A stretch of DNA of 20,520 nucleotides from Terfezia claveryi (lineage: Eukaryota > Ascomycota > Pezizomycetes > Pezizales > Pezizaceae), in the NCBI GenBank assembly GCA_015179025.1, contig WHUX01000532.1:1-20520 (forward strand). The letters are read 5' to 3'. Made by a program: the position numbers and the translations under genes. Shown here piece by piece: positions 9,301 through 17,225 of this stretch. Numbering within the stretch: the stretch's first letter is position 1; every line of letters begins with the position of its first letter. The notes beneath the pieces are model-generated. The model made no database searches. It saw only the letters and a program-made list of their open reading frames with translations, and was not told the DNA's origin.

Positions 9301-9418
9301 GGGGCCTTATAGGCTCCTTCGGGGCCTTATAGGCTTGATCGGGGCCTTATAGGCTCGTTCGGGGCCTTATAGGCTAGTTCGAGGCCTTATAGGCTCGTTC
9401 GGGGCCTTAGAAGCCTGG
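9301..9418. repeat. 20-bp tandem array inside T
   Basis: Five full units of GGGGCCTTATAGGCTnnnTC (9301-9400) and a partial, mutated sixth. Each unit carries the small inverted repeat GCCT-TAT-AGGC. The four bases after GGCT vary between units (CCTT, TGAT, CGTT, AGTT, CGTT). There are no spacers, so it is not a CRISPR array. A perfect GAGCTTTAAGCTC palindrome lies just upstream at 9260-9272. Confidence 0.92.
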
Positions 9419-9664
9419 CTAGGAGCAGGTCGCTCGAGATCTAAGACTTAGTAGATCCGGAGATCTCAATATAGGATTAGTAGGTCATTTAGAACAAGCT
9501 AATTAGCATATAGGAGGGGGAAATAATTATTTCCGACATCGCTAATATAGCCAAATAATAGAGTGACATGACTTTAGCCATTTTTGAGCTGTCCGACAGT
9601 ATAGGTAGTGAGGGAGGGGTGATATGACCCAGAATTACTGGTCCCTTTTGTCAAAGTGAAGTAA

Positions 9665-9960
9665 TGTTAGGGGCGAGCCAGTGATATGGGGATATCTGTC
9701 GCCATATTGATATATTTGGAGCCTGTGAAGGCATAATCACTGGTCCCGGGCCTAACTGGGCTACACGGGGCATATAGCGAAGAATATAGACTGATTCATT
9801 CGATAAAGTAAAGTAACCCAGCGATACAAGACTTCGCTTAAGTCTTAGAGAACAAGAACTAGATACAAGACGTGGGCAAATATATAGGAAAGCGGGGTTG
9901 ACTTCAGGCCACTTACCATCGGGTGGCGCCGGCCCGGTCTGCATAATCTCAGCCATAACA
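9665..9960 (-). repeat. 5' LTR of T
   Basis: 296-bp partner of 8257-8552 with the same termini (TGTTAG... and ...CATAACA on the plus strand). It is followed by GGACC (9961-9965), the right target duplication, and then by the rest of E's LTR. The stretch 9419-9664 inside T, just before this LTR, is non-coding. Confidence 0.88.
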
Positions 9961-10282
9961 GGACCTTGCTTCTCCCAGCGCTTGTGCACCTCCCTTGTAC
10001 ACATCCTTGTCTTATACAAACAACTCTGCAGTACAGCCGCCTCCCTTGACACATGCGGCAACTGCCTCCGCGTATCTCGTGTCCCTTGCCCTCTGCCTCT
10101 CTTGCCTCTTGCCCTTGCCTCCCATCTCAGCCTTCCCCTGGTCACACACATAGCGTTCCTACGTATATCTTACCCTAGCCTTTCCCCAGATTACACACGT
10201 AGCACTCCTACGTGTGCGATTGCCCCTTGCCACTTCTCCGGCGTACCCCTTGGTCGCCTTGTCCCCCTGAGCCCTCGTTACA
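9961..10282 (+). repeat. 5' LTR of copy E, right part
   Basis: Resumes exactly where LTR A continues (GGACCTTGCTTC) and ends CCCTCGTTACA. It contains the C/T-rich tract and two CACACGTAG/CTACGTGTG hairpins; the second is perfect over 9 bp (10194-10202 with 10208-10216). The promoter-like TATA of this LTR is now 1.7 kb away on the other side of T. Confidence 0.9.
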
Positions 10283-10288
10283 CTACAT

Positions 10289-10306
10289 TGGATCTTTCAA
10301 ACCAAC
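10289..10306 (+). other. Candidate primer-binding site of copy E
   Basis: TGGATCTTTCAAACC starts six bases after the LTR end. B keeps TTGGATC at the same distance. The position and the TGG start fit a tRNA 3'-end complement, but I could not assign the tRNA. Confidence 0.4.
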
Positions 10307-10313
10307 CGGTACG

Positions 10314-11447
10314 ATGTCCGCGAATATTTCACTACCCACCGATAGATTCGCAGCCTGGAGGGCAACTCCGATCCCATCAGACCCAGCAGAACTATCAACA
10401 TACCGACTAACTGTAATCAAGATCTTCACAGACACTTATGCCATTGGCGAACAACAAGGAGCGGACCTCCAGAAAGCCGAAAGGCGAATCCGAGAAGCCG
10501 AAGACGAAATAACCCTCCTCTGAGAAGATGCAGCAAAGGACAGGATAACCATCCGGAGATTGACTCGTGCTTTAAACCTGGCCGATGGTCCAAAGAATTA
10601 GAAAACACAAGACCTACCAACCCCGCCTAAGTTTAATGGGGACTGGAGCCAGTTACGAGTATGGAAAAACTCTATACAAATAAAACTCTCTGGAGACTCG
10701 GCGAAGTTCCCCATGGTTCACCACCAGCTCTCATACGTCTATGGCCTACTAGAGGGTAAAGCTATGGACCAGGTACAGCCCTTCGTTAAGGCAACGGGAA
10801 TTGATCTGGTAGATATTCCGGCACTAATGGCAATCCTGGACTGAGCCTTTGGGGACCCTGACCCTAAAGGAACCACTGGCAGAGCCCTGCGAGATCTCAA
10901 GCAAAAACATAATGAACTGTCAGCCTATATTGCTGAGTTCTCCAGGCTAGCAGGAGAGCTCAATTGGAATGATGAAGCCAAGCTCGATTAGTTCAAAGAC
11001 GGGCTTACCTTCGAGCTGAAAAAGGCTCTGGTTTACTGCCTACCAATCAAGACCTTGGAGAAACTTATTATACAAGCTAGCTGGGTAGAACAACAGACAG
11101 TGGCACTCAGAGCCCCCCAAAAGACACTCCTGACCTCGACTCCCCATACCCCATTCCCGACAGCATGCACCCAACAATAATAACCCATACCAGTCAACAA
11201 GCCTGCGCACCCCTCCTTGGTAGCGGGTAGGGCTGCCCCCATGGACCTGTCAGCAGGTAGGCCACGGTTAACTCAGGAGGAGAGAGATTTCCGCCGAATG
11301 AATGGTTTGTACATTGCGTGTGGAAAAGGGGACTACTTTATTGTGGCATGTCCCCTCCAAAAAAATCGCTCCCTGGCCGCTCATGCTATCTCGGAAGCCT
11401 GGATCGAGGAGGTTGACGAGGCAAGAAAAGCCCTGTTTCTTGCCTAG
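10314..11447 (+). pseudogene. gag: Gag of copy E, with in-frame stops
   Basis: One uninterrupted register of 378 codons from ATG 10314 (MSANISLPTDRF) to TAG 11445-11447. An N-terminal charged, heptad-like segment (about codons 40-90) is followed by the gypsy capsid core (KFNGDWSQLRVWKNSI, then AFGDPDPKGTTGRALRDLKQ, then YIAEFSRLAGELNW). At 11307-11355 lies a zinc knuckle in which the first Cys and the His are Tyr (LYIACGKGDYFIVAC), so metal binding is likely lost. Stops: TGA 10521, TAG 10599, TGA 10842, TAG 10989, TAA 11178 and TAA 11181. Most can be explained by a single C-to-T from CGA, CAG or CAA, which fits RIP-like decay. Confidence 0.88.
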
Positions 11448-12240
11448 TTACTGACACTAGCAAGGGACCTGCCCCAGGCCATTTATCTCTGTCTTTGTCT
11501 GTATTTTCTGTGTATTCCGCTTCTTCTGTTATTGACGAATCTCGCTTGTTCAGCAAGTATTTTGTTGTATCTATCTCTCTTAATATCAATAATAGAACAA
11601 TCACCACGTCAGCCCTTATAGATTGCAGAGCCTCAGGAATTGCATTCGTTTACCAGGCCTTTATCAGTAAATTTGCTATTCCCACGTCTAAGCACAAAAC
11701 CCCCCGCGTTCTGGATGTCATCGATGGTTGACCCATCTCCTCTAGGGATATCACCGATATTGCTTGCGTGCCTGCCCTGGTCGGGGATCACTTCAAGGCA
11801 AACCTCCCAATGTTCGTGACAAAGCTCAAATACCCGATTGTCCTTGGAATCCCTTGGCTTAGAATGTATGATGTATCAGTCAGCTTCGGCTCTTATACCC
11901 TGCAGTTCAATAGCCAATATTGCAAAAAGCACTGTGGGAATCCAAAGGCTACTGTCACTGTGTTGTGTACCTTGCCACCCCTGATAACCCACCCAACCCA
12001 GGTAGCACACCAGTCCGTACACATCAATGCCGCTAAACCTCCTAGTCCCCTTGTTCCCCCCATTTTTTCCCCTGCGCCACCAGTTTCCCCTGTGCCCCTG
12101 GTTACCCCTGTCTCCTCTGTGCCCCCGGTTCCCCAAAAGCCTCTGAATGTTAGCTTCATCGGAGCAGGGGCTTTTGCTTACCTTACCAGGAGACACAAGC
12201 TGAAGGCTCATGCCCTATCTATACACGAGGCTAACCTGGA
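11423..12240 (+). pseudogene. pol: Pol 5' fragment of copy E: protease and spacer
   Basis: This frame is -1 relative to gag and opens after a stop at 11414-11416, overlapping the gag end. The sequence between the slip region and the protease (SCLVTDTSKGPAPGHLSLS) is conserved with C and B in this frame. The protease motif reads ALIDCRAS, Gly of D-C-G replaced by Arg (GGA to AGA type change), so it should be inactive. One stop, TGA 11729-11731. A Pro/Val/Ser-rich spacer (about 12020-12140) separates the protease from the [19 protein letters not shown] block that precedes RT. The frame is cut at 12240 by the LTR of C. Confidence 0.85.
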
Positions 12241-12758
12241 TGTAACGACGGCTCTGGGGGCAAGGCGACCAAGGGGTACACCAGGGCAAGGGCAAGGCTA
12301 GGATAACACACACGTAGGAATGCTACGTGTGTGACCAGGGGGAGGCTGAGACGGGAGGCAAGGGCAAGAGGCAAGAGGGGCAGAGGGCAGGGCACACGAG
12401 ACACGCGGAAGCAGTTGCCGCATGTGTCAAGGGAGGCAGCTGGGCTGTAAACACAAGGCGAGGCAAGGAGGTGCACAAAGGAGATGCACCAACGTGGAGA
12501 GAAGCAAGGCCCTGTATTGGATATACAAGACGTTGGATGGGGATCCAACGACATTACGAGGGACAGTCTCTATATATACATAACTCGGTCAGGGCAATGG
12601 GGGGAATAAGCTTCCCTATCTCGGAAGCCAAGAAAAAGGTAACGATAACAATAACCCATCACCTGCGATCGCAGGTGATGACAAAGACAAAGACAACAAT
12701 GGTAATGACCCGTCACCTGCAATCGCAGGTGATGACAACTGAAAACACGGTTGTTACA
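12241..12758 (-). repeat. 3' LTR of copy C (518 bp)
   Basis: In element orientation it runs from TGTAACAACCGTG to CCGTCGTTACA. It shares the A/E backbone (CTTCCGAGATAGGG, AAGCTTATTCC, GTTGGATCCCCATCCAACG, CAATACAGG). At the 5' position where A and E carry the GAGAGTC hairpin it has two CACCTGCGATCGCAGGTG palindromes. It has one perfect CACACACGTAG/CTACGTGTGTG hairpin (12307-12333, loop GAATG). Confidence 0.92.
12657..12734. repeat. Two palindromes 54 bp apart in LTR C
   Basis: 12657-12680 is a perfect 24-bp palindrome with core TCACCTGCGATCGCAGGTGA. 12711-12734 is the same sequence with a few substitutions. A GACAAAGACAAAGACAAC stretch lies between them. A copy of this palindrome with three transitions lies in the LTR of family D at 17295-17318. 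Confidence 0.9.
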
Positions 12759-12771
12759 CTATCCCTCCTTT
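12759..12771 (-). other. Polypurine tract of copy C
   Basis: On the minus strand AAAGGAGGGATAG precedes the LTR start TGTAACAACC, matching the tract of copy A apart from the order of purines. Confidence 0.8.
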
Positions 12772-14347
12772 AGGCTGCAGCTCCAGCGACTAGTAGGCCT
12801 GGGCACGATAACCAGCAAAATCAACACAGAAGACAACAACAACGATAGAAACAAGAACCCCAACTCCAAACAACAATAAGAATGCAAAAGGTCTGACATC
12901 ATTCAACTGGGCGAGACTTCCTCGAGTATCGTTAGTGGAACAGGGTGACCAAATCCTGCGCATTCTCCAAGTCCTCCGCAGGTTGCCAGGTAGTCTCCTC
13001 ATCCCCTAACCCCTTGACCTTATACTGAACTCGTCCGTAGCGTTTCCTTGAGTCCAGTACCTCCTCAACCTCCCACTCCTCTTCACTTGCGATCACTACT
13101 GGAGGAGGTGGGGGGTGCTTTTGCCCGGGAAGGGGATCGTCGGCGGCTGGCTTAATCTCCGAGACATGAACGACCGGATGGCGCTTGATATCCTTGGGAA
13201 ACCTCAGCCGATAATCATGAGTGCCCACAGCTACTAACACCTCATAGGGGCCTAGGAACTTGTGATCTAGCTTGCGAGATGGCCGTTCCATTCGGAAGTG
13301 CCTGCTGGAGAGCCACACCTTGTCTCCTGGCTGATATCTGAGGGCTGGCAACCGTGATCCATTGGCATACTCAGCTTGTTGGGCTTGCGCATATCCCAGC
13401 TCGGCTTTCAGGGTATGGTGGAGTTCAGCGATTCCAACCGCGAACTCCTTAGCTGGGGGGTGGGCTTTTTGCAGGGGCGCCAGAGCATCTATGAACCAGG
13501 GGTGCCAACCGTAATTAGCCAGGAAAGGGGAGGGTTTGGAGGATTCCGAGAACTGGTTGTTCGCGGCGAATTCGCAGGTGGCCAGCAACGAAACCCAGTT
13601 ATCCTGCTGGTAATTGACAAAGGCCCGCAGATATTGCTCTATAATGGCGTTCATCCTCTCCGATTGGCCGTCCATCTGGGGGTGATATGCCGTTGACAGG
13701 CGTACTTTGATCCCCAGAAGTTTGTAGAAGGCTTGCCAGAATTCTGAGGTAAACTGAGGGCCACGGTCGGATACAATCAACTTAGGAAGGCCATAGTATC
13801 GGAATACATTGTTGAGGTAGAGGTTGGCTAACTCTGGGGCGGAGCAGGTGTCCCGGCAAGGTATAACATGCCTCATTTTAGTCAACCGATCTACCACCAT
13901 CAAGATAGCATTAAACCCCGAATCTTCTGGCAACCCTGTCATGAAGTCCATAGTCAGGTGCAGCCACGGCCGATCAGGGATATCCAAAGGTTTCAGGGTC
14001 CCATACGGGGCATGGCAGAGAGGCTTAGCATGCTTGCAAACGTGGCAGTTCCGTACGTACCGCTCCACGTCCTTCTGTTTGTCAATCAATGTGTATTCCC
14101 TGGCCAGAAGCTCTAACGTTTTGGCCACTCCAGGGTGACCTGCAACCAGGCTGTCATGGTGTTCCTTGATCAATCGAAGGCGCAGCTCTCCTTCTGGCAC
14201 ATACAGCCGTTCGAGGTGGTAGAGGAGGCCTTCCTGGACAGTACACTCGGCTAGGGAGATCTTGGGGTGGCGGCGCTGGCCAGAATCCACTGCGGTGATA
14301 ATTTCTTTGGCCAGGGGGTCGTCCTCATATGCCTGTCTCACTAGTTG

Positions 14348-14350
14348 TCA
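14348..14350 (-). other. In-frame UGA followed by CAA CUA, copy C
   Basis: Coding context GAC CTC TGA CAA CTA GTG AGA. The six bases after the stop match the CARYYA context that promotes stop-codon readthrough in tobamoviruses and yeast reporter studies. Copy A has the same UGA followed by CAA CTG. Confidence 0.6.
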
Positions 14351-16679
14351 GAGGTCAGCCTCAGCTTCCACATCAGCCTCAGCCTCAGCTTCAGCTTCCG
14401 CAAGGGTATTGGCCACCAGGTCGAGATTTTCGGGTTTTAGTACCACCTGATTCTGGTACTTCAGCCTTTCATCCCCCCCTTTAGGGAGATCTCCTGATCT
14501 CCTGGTCAGTGCATCCGGCTTACCCTCAGCCTTTCCCAGCCGATACCTCATCTTGAAGTTAAACTGAGAGAGGAATTCCGACCACCTAGCCTGTCGGCGA
14601 TTTAGCAATTTGGTGGTTGTGAAGTACTCTAGGTTCTTATGGTCAGAGAGGACCTCGATAACCCCCTTTGCCGATTCCAGGTGTGGTCTCCATTCCTCGA
14701 ATGCTTGCACAATGGCCATTAACTCCTTATCATAGATTTCGTAATTATACTCCGCCGGGGAGTGCTTTTTGGAGAAATAGGCCACTGGGTGGAGGACTCC
14801 ATTAACATACTGGGACAGGATTCTGGCGGAGAGATAGTCGGAGGTGTCCGTTTCCACGATGCACTCGCTATCATGGTCAAAATGGGCCAGGATTGGGGCT
14901 GAGCAGAAGGCTTCCTTGAGGTTATGGAAGGTAGATTGGGCTTCTGGATTCCAGTGGAAGGCCCTTTTTGTCAGGTGTGAGCCAGCTTCTACCTTCGTTT
15001 TCGTTAAGGCCATCAGGAGTGCCGTGATTCTTAAGTATCCCAGGATAAATCGGCGGTAGAAGTTGGCAAATCCTAGGAAGGCCTGCACATCCTTAAAATT
15101 GGCTGGGGTTTCCCACTCTTGGATTGCAGCAACTTTGGCGGGGTCCATCCTAATACCTTCCATGGTTATGATTAAGCCCAGGTACTTCACCTCTTGGACG
15201 TGGAATTCGCATTTTTCAGGCTTAAGGTACAGCCCAGCCTGCTCCAGCTTCTTTAAGACTTGCCTGACATGGATTTTGTGCTCTGCCAGAGTATCTGAAT
15301 AGATCAAGATATCGTCGAGGTAAGCCGTGCAGAACACGTCCAGGAAGTCTCGCAGAGTGTCGTTAATAAAGTGTTGGAAAGAGGCCGGGGCATTGGTCAA
15401 GCCGAAGGGCATGACGATGTACTTGAAGTGGCCGTAACGTGTCCGGAAGGCAGTTTTCCACTCCTCCCCCTCAGCAATCTGTACCAGGTTGTACGCCCCT
15501 CTCAAGTCCAATTTGGTGAACCATTTTGCCTTAGAAAGCCTGGCTAATGTCTCCTGGATTAGGGGTAGGGGGTACCTGTTTTTGACCGTTATCTTGTTTA
15601 GGCCCCGGTAATCGACACACAACCAGAGAGAGCCGTCCGATTTCTTCACGAAAAGCACTGGGGCACCCGCTGGTGAGGAGCTGTGGTGAATGAAGCTCTT
15701 GTTGCGGTTTTCCTCCAAGTATTTCTTCAAAGCTTCCAGCTCCAACTAGGATATTCCGTAGAGGGGCCCATAGGAAGGGGTTTTACCCTCTATCAGCGGA
15801 ATCGTGTGGTCATATGGCCGGTGGCATGGGAGTTTTTCTGCGGCCTTTTCCGAGAACAGGTCGATAAATTCGTGGTATTCATCCGGGACCATGGACTTCC
15901 ACTCCTCCTTCTACCGGGTCTTACTAATCTCCAGATTTACCTCATGTATGGAAAGAGCATGTGCCTTCAGCTTGTGCCTCCTGGTGAGGTAAGCGAAAGC
16001 CCCTGCCCCGATAAAGCTAATGTTGAGGGACTTTGGGGGACCAGGAGAGCCAGGAGACGCGGGAGGGACAGGGGGCATGGTGGAGATAGGGGGAACAGGG
16101 GAATTGGCATTGATGTGCGCGGACGGGTGTGCCACTTGGATCGGGTGCATTATCGGGGGTGGCAAGGCACACAGCCCAGTAATAGTAGCCCTCGGATTCC
16201 CGCAGTGCTTTTTGCAATACTGGCTGTTGAACTGCAGGGTATAAGAGCCGAAGCTGACTGATACATTATGCATTCTCAGCCACGGGATTCCAAGTACAAT
16301 CGGGTATTTGAGCTTTGTCACGAACATTGAGAGGTCCTCCGAATGGTCTCCAATAGCACTGGGCAGACATGCAAGGTCGGTAATAGCCCCAGAAGAAAGA
16401 TGGGGTAGACATCAATGACGTCGAGAAGATGGGGGGTCTTTAACTTAGAGGTTGGTATGGAATTTTTACTGATGAAGGTCTGATCAATGAATGCAATTCC
16501 CGAAGCACCACAATCTATGAGAGCTGATGTTACCACTGTTTTACCATTGAATTTAACAGTTATTGGTATTACAAAATGCTCGCCAAACAAGCGAGATTCA
16601 TCAACAGACATAGGTGCGGGCAAAGAAAACGCAGACAAAGATAAATGACCCTGGGCAGGTCCCTTGCTAGTGTCAGTAA

Positions 16680-17225
16680 CTAGGCAAGGGACTCCCCTTT
16701 TCCCGACTCTTCAACTTCCTCGATCCGTGACTCGGAGATGGCATGAGCGGCTAGGGGGCAGTTTTTTCGGAGGGGACATGCTGCAATAAAGTGGTCCCCT
16801 TTTCCACATGCAATGCACAACCCATTAGTGCAGCGGCGGTCCCTTTCCTCCTAGGTTAGTCGAGGCCTTCCCGATGATAGGTCCATAGGGGTGGCTCCTC
16901 CAGCCACAAACGAAGGGTGGGCCAGCTTATTGGCAGGGGCAGGGGCCGCTATTTTGGTGGCATGGTGTTGCTAAAGCTGAGGCTGAGGCTGTGGGAGATG
17001 GGGTGCTGGCCTGTACGTGGGGCAGTTGCGGAGCCGGGACATCCGCTGTTCTACTCAGGAAGCCTGGTCAATGAATTCGTCAAGGGTTTTGGCTTCCGGG
17101 AGGCTGACCATGGCCTGCTGGATTTCGTCTTTTAGCCCTTCCTGGAATTGCTCCAGTTTGGACTGGTTATTCCATCAGACCTCCACCGCCAATTTCGAAA
17201 ATTCTGCCACATAAGTGGACAGATC
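16680..17225 (-). pseudogene. gag: C-terminal half of gag, copy C
   Basis: Open from the D insertion point with DLSTYVAEFSKLAVEV, then LPEAKTLDEFIDQAS, then a Pro/Gln-rich stretch, then an intact CCHC zinc knuckle C-I-A-C-G-K-G-D-H-F-I-A-A-C at 16817-16776, ending at TAG 16682-16680. In-frame stops include TGA where E has Trp in ASWVEQ, and TAG where E has Gln in LTQEER. The knuckle would bind element RNA. The N-terminal half lies beyond D. Confidence 0.87.
16698..16704 (-). promoter_or_regulatory. -1 frameshift heptamer GGGAAAA, copy C
   Basis: In the gag frame this reads G GGA AAA, the canonical X XXY YYZ form, 15 bases before the gag TAG (16680-16682). Slipping -1 enters the frame that encodes VPCLVTDTSKG and the protease. 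E has AAGAAAA (11423-11429) and B has AGGAAAA (6419-6425) at the same site; both are reachable from GGGAAAA by G-to-A changes. Confidence 0.65.

Larger units (their letters stand above)
8257..9960 (-). mobile_element. Element T: complete non-autonomous LTR retrotransposon, 1704 bp
   Basis: Two 296-bp direct repeats (8257-8552 and 9665-9960) with TG...CA ends flank a 1112-bp interior, and the whole is bounded by GGACC duplications. The interior has no gag or pol similarity and no convincing reading frame. Minus orientation is supported by a polypurine tract (GCAGAGGGGGAGCAC, 8567-8553) abutting the LTR start TGTTATGGC, and by a TATA-like CCTATATATTTG in the first third of the LTR when read that way. 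The polypurine/LTR junction resembles that of D (AGGGAGCTAC then TGTTACG). It is larger than classical TRIMs and smaller than LARDs. No clear tRNA primer site was found next to the 5' LTR. Confidence 0.85.
8029..12240 (+). mobile_element. Ty3/gypsy copy E, hit by T and by C
   Basis: 5' LTR, leader, gag and the start of pol, on the plus strand, inserted in B's LTR. The 5' LTR is split by element T (8257-9960). Pol is cut at 12240, within the conserved EANLD segment just before RT, by the 3' LTR of copy C; the rest of E should lie right of the window. The 5 bases CTGGA (12236-12240) are the expected target duplication of C. Confidence 0.9.
12899..16704 (-). pseudogene. pol: Pol of copy C: protease, RT, RNase H, integrase, chromodomain
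   Basis: Pol begins at -1 relative to gag through a slip site at 16698-16704. Protease has ALIDCGASG (Asp near 16520). A one-base insertion near 16395 shifts the frame once; then the spacer, FIGAGAFAYLTRR block and RT (15745-14960, YLDD at 15311-15322) follow. RNase H keeps [13 protein letters not shown] and LSDHKN. An Ala/Glu linker (14404-14351) leads to TGA 14348-14350, then integrase with HHCC finger and D,D35E (MDFMTG, SDRGPQ, MDGQSE). A chromodomain follows, in which the core Trp of the KWLG motif seen in copy A is Gly (KGLG). TAA 12932-12934 precedes the ancestral TGA at 12899-12901. Other stops: TAG 15911-15913 and one near 15748. RT-RNase H (465 codons) and integrase (469 codons) are each fully open. 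Confidence 0.93.
12241..17225 (-). mobile_element. Ty3/gypsy chromovirus copy C, inserted in E
   Basis: The best-preserved member of the family here, on the minus strand: half of gag (17225-16680), pol (16704-12899), polypurine tract, and 3' LTR (12758-12241). Its upstream gag and 5' LTR are separated from it by insertion D at 17226 and should appear right of the window. It interrupts E's pol after CTGGA. Confidence 0.92.

Noticed and set aside
9301..9418. Possible CRISPR-like array
   Set aside because: Units are contiguous with no unique spacers, and there are no cas genes. It is a tandem minisatellite in a eukaryotic retroelement.
9651..10151. 166-codon minus-strand frame across T's LTR and E's LTR
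   Set aside because: It crosses the T insertion junction, so it is an accident of the insertion, not a gene.
12327..12773. 148-codon plus-strand frame
   Set aside because: It is antisense to the 3' LTR of C and spans its palindromes; nothing supports coding.
15683..16261. 192-codon plus-strand frame, Gly/Arg-rich
   Set aside because: It is antisense to the protease-RT spacer of copy C. The composition mirrors the Pro-rich spacer on the coding strand.
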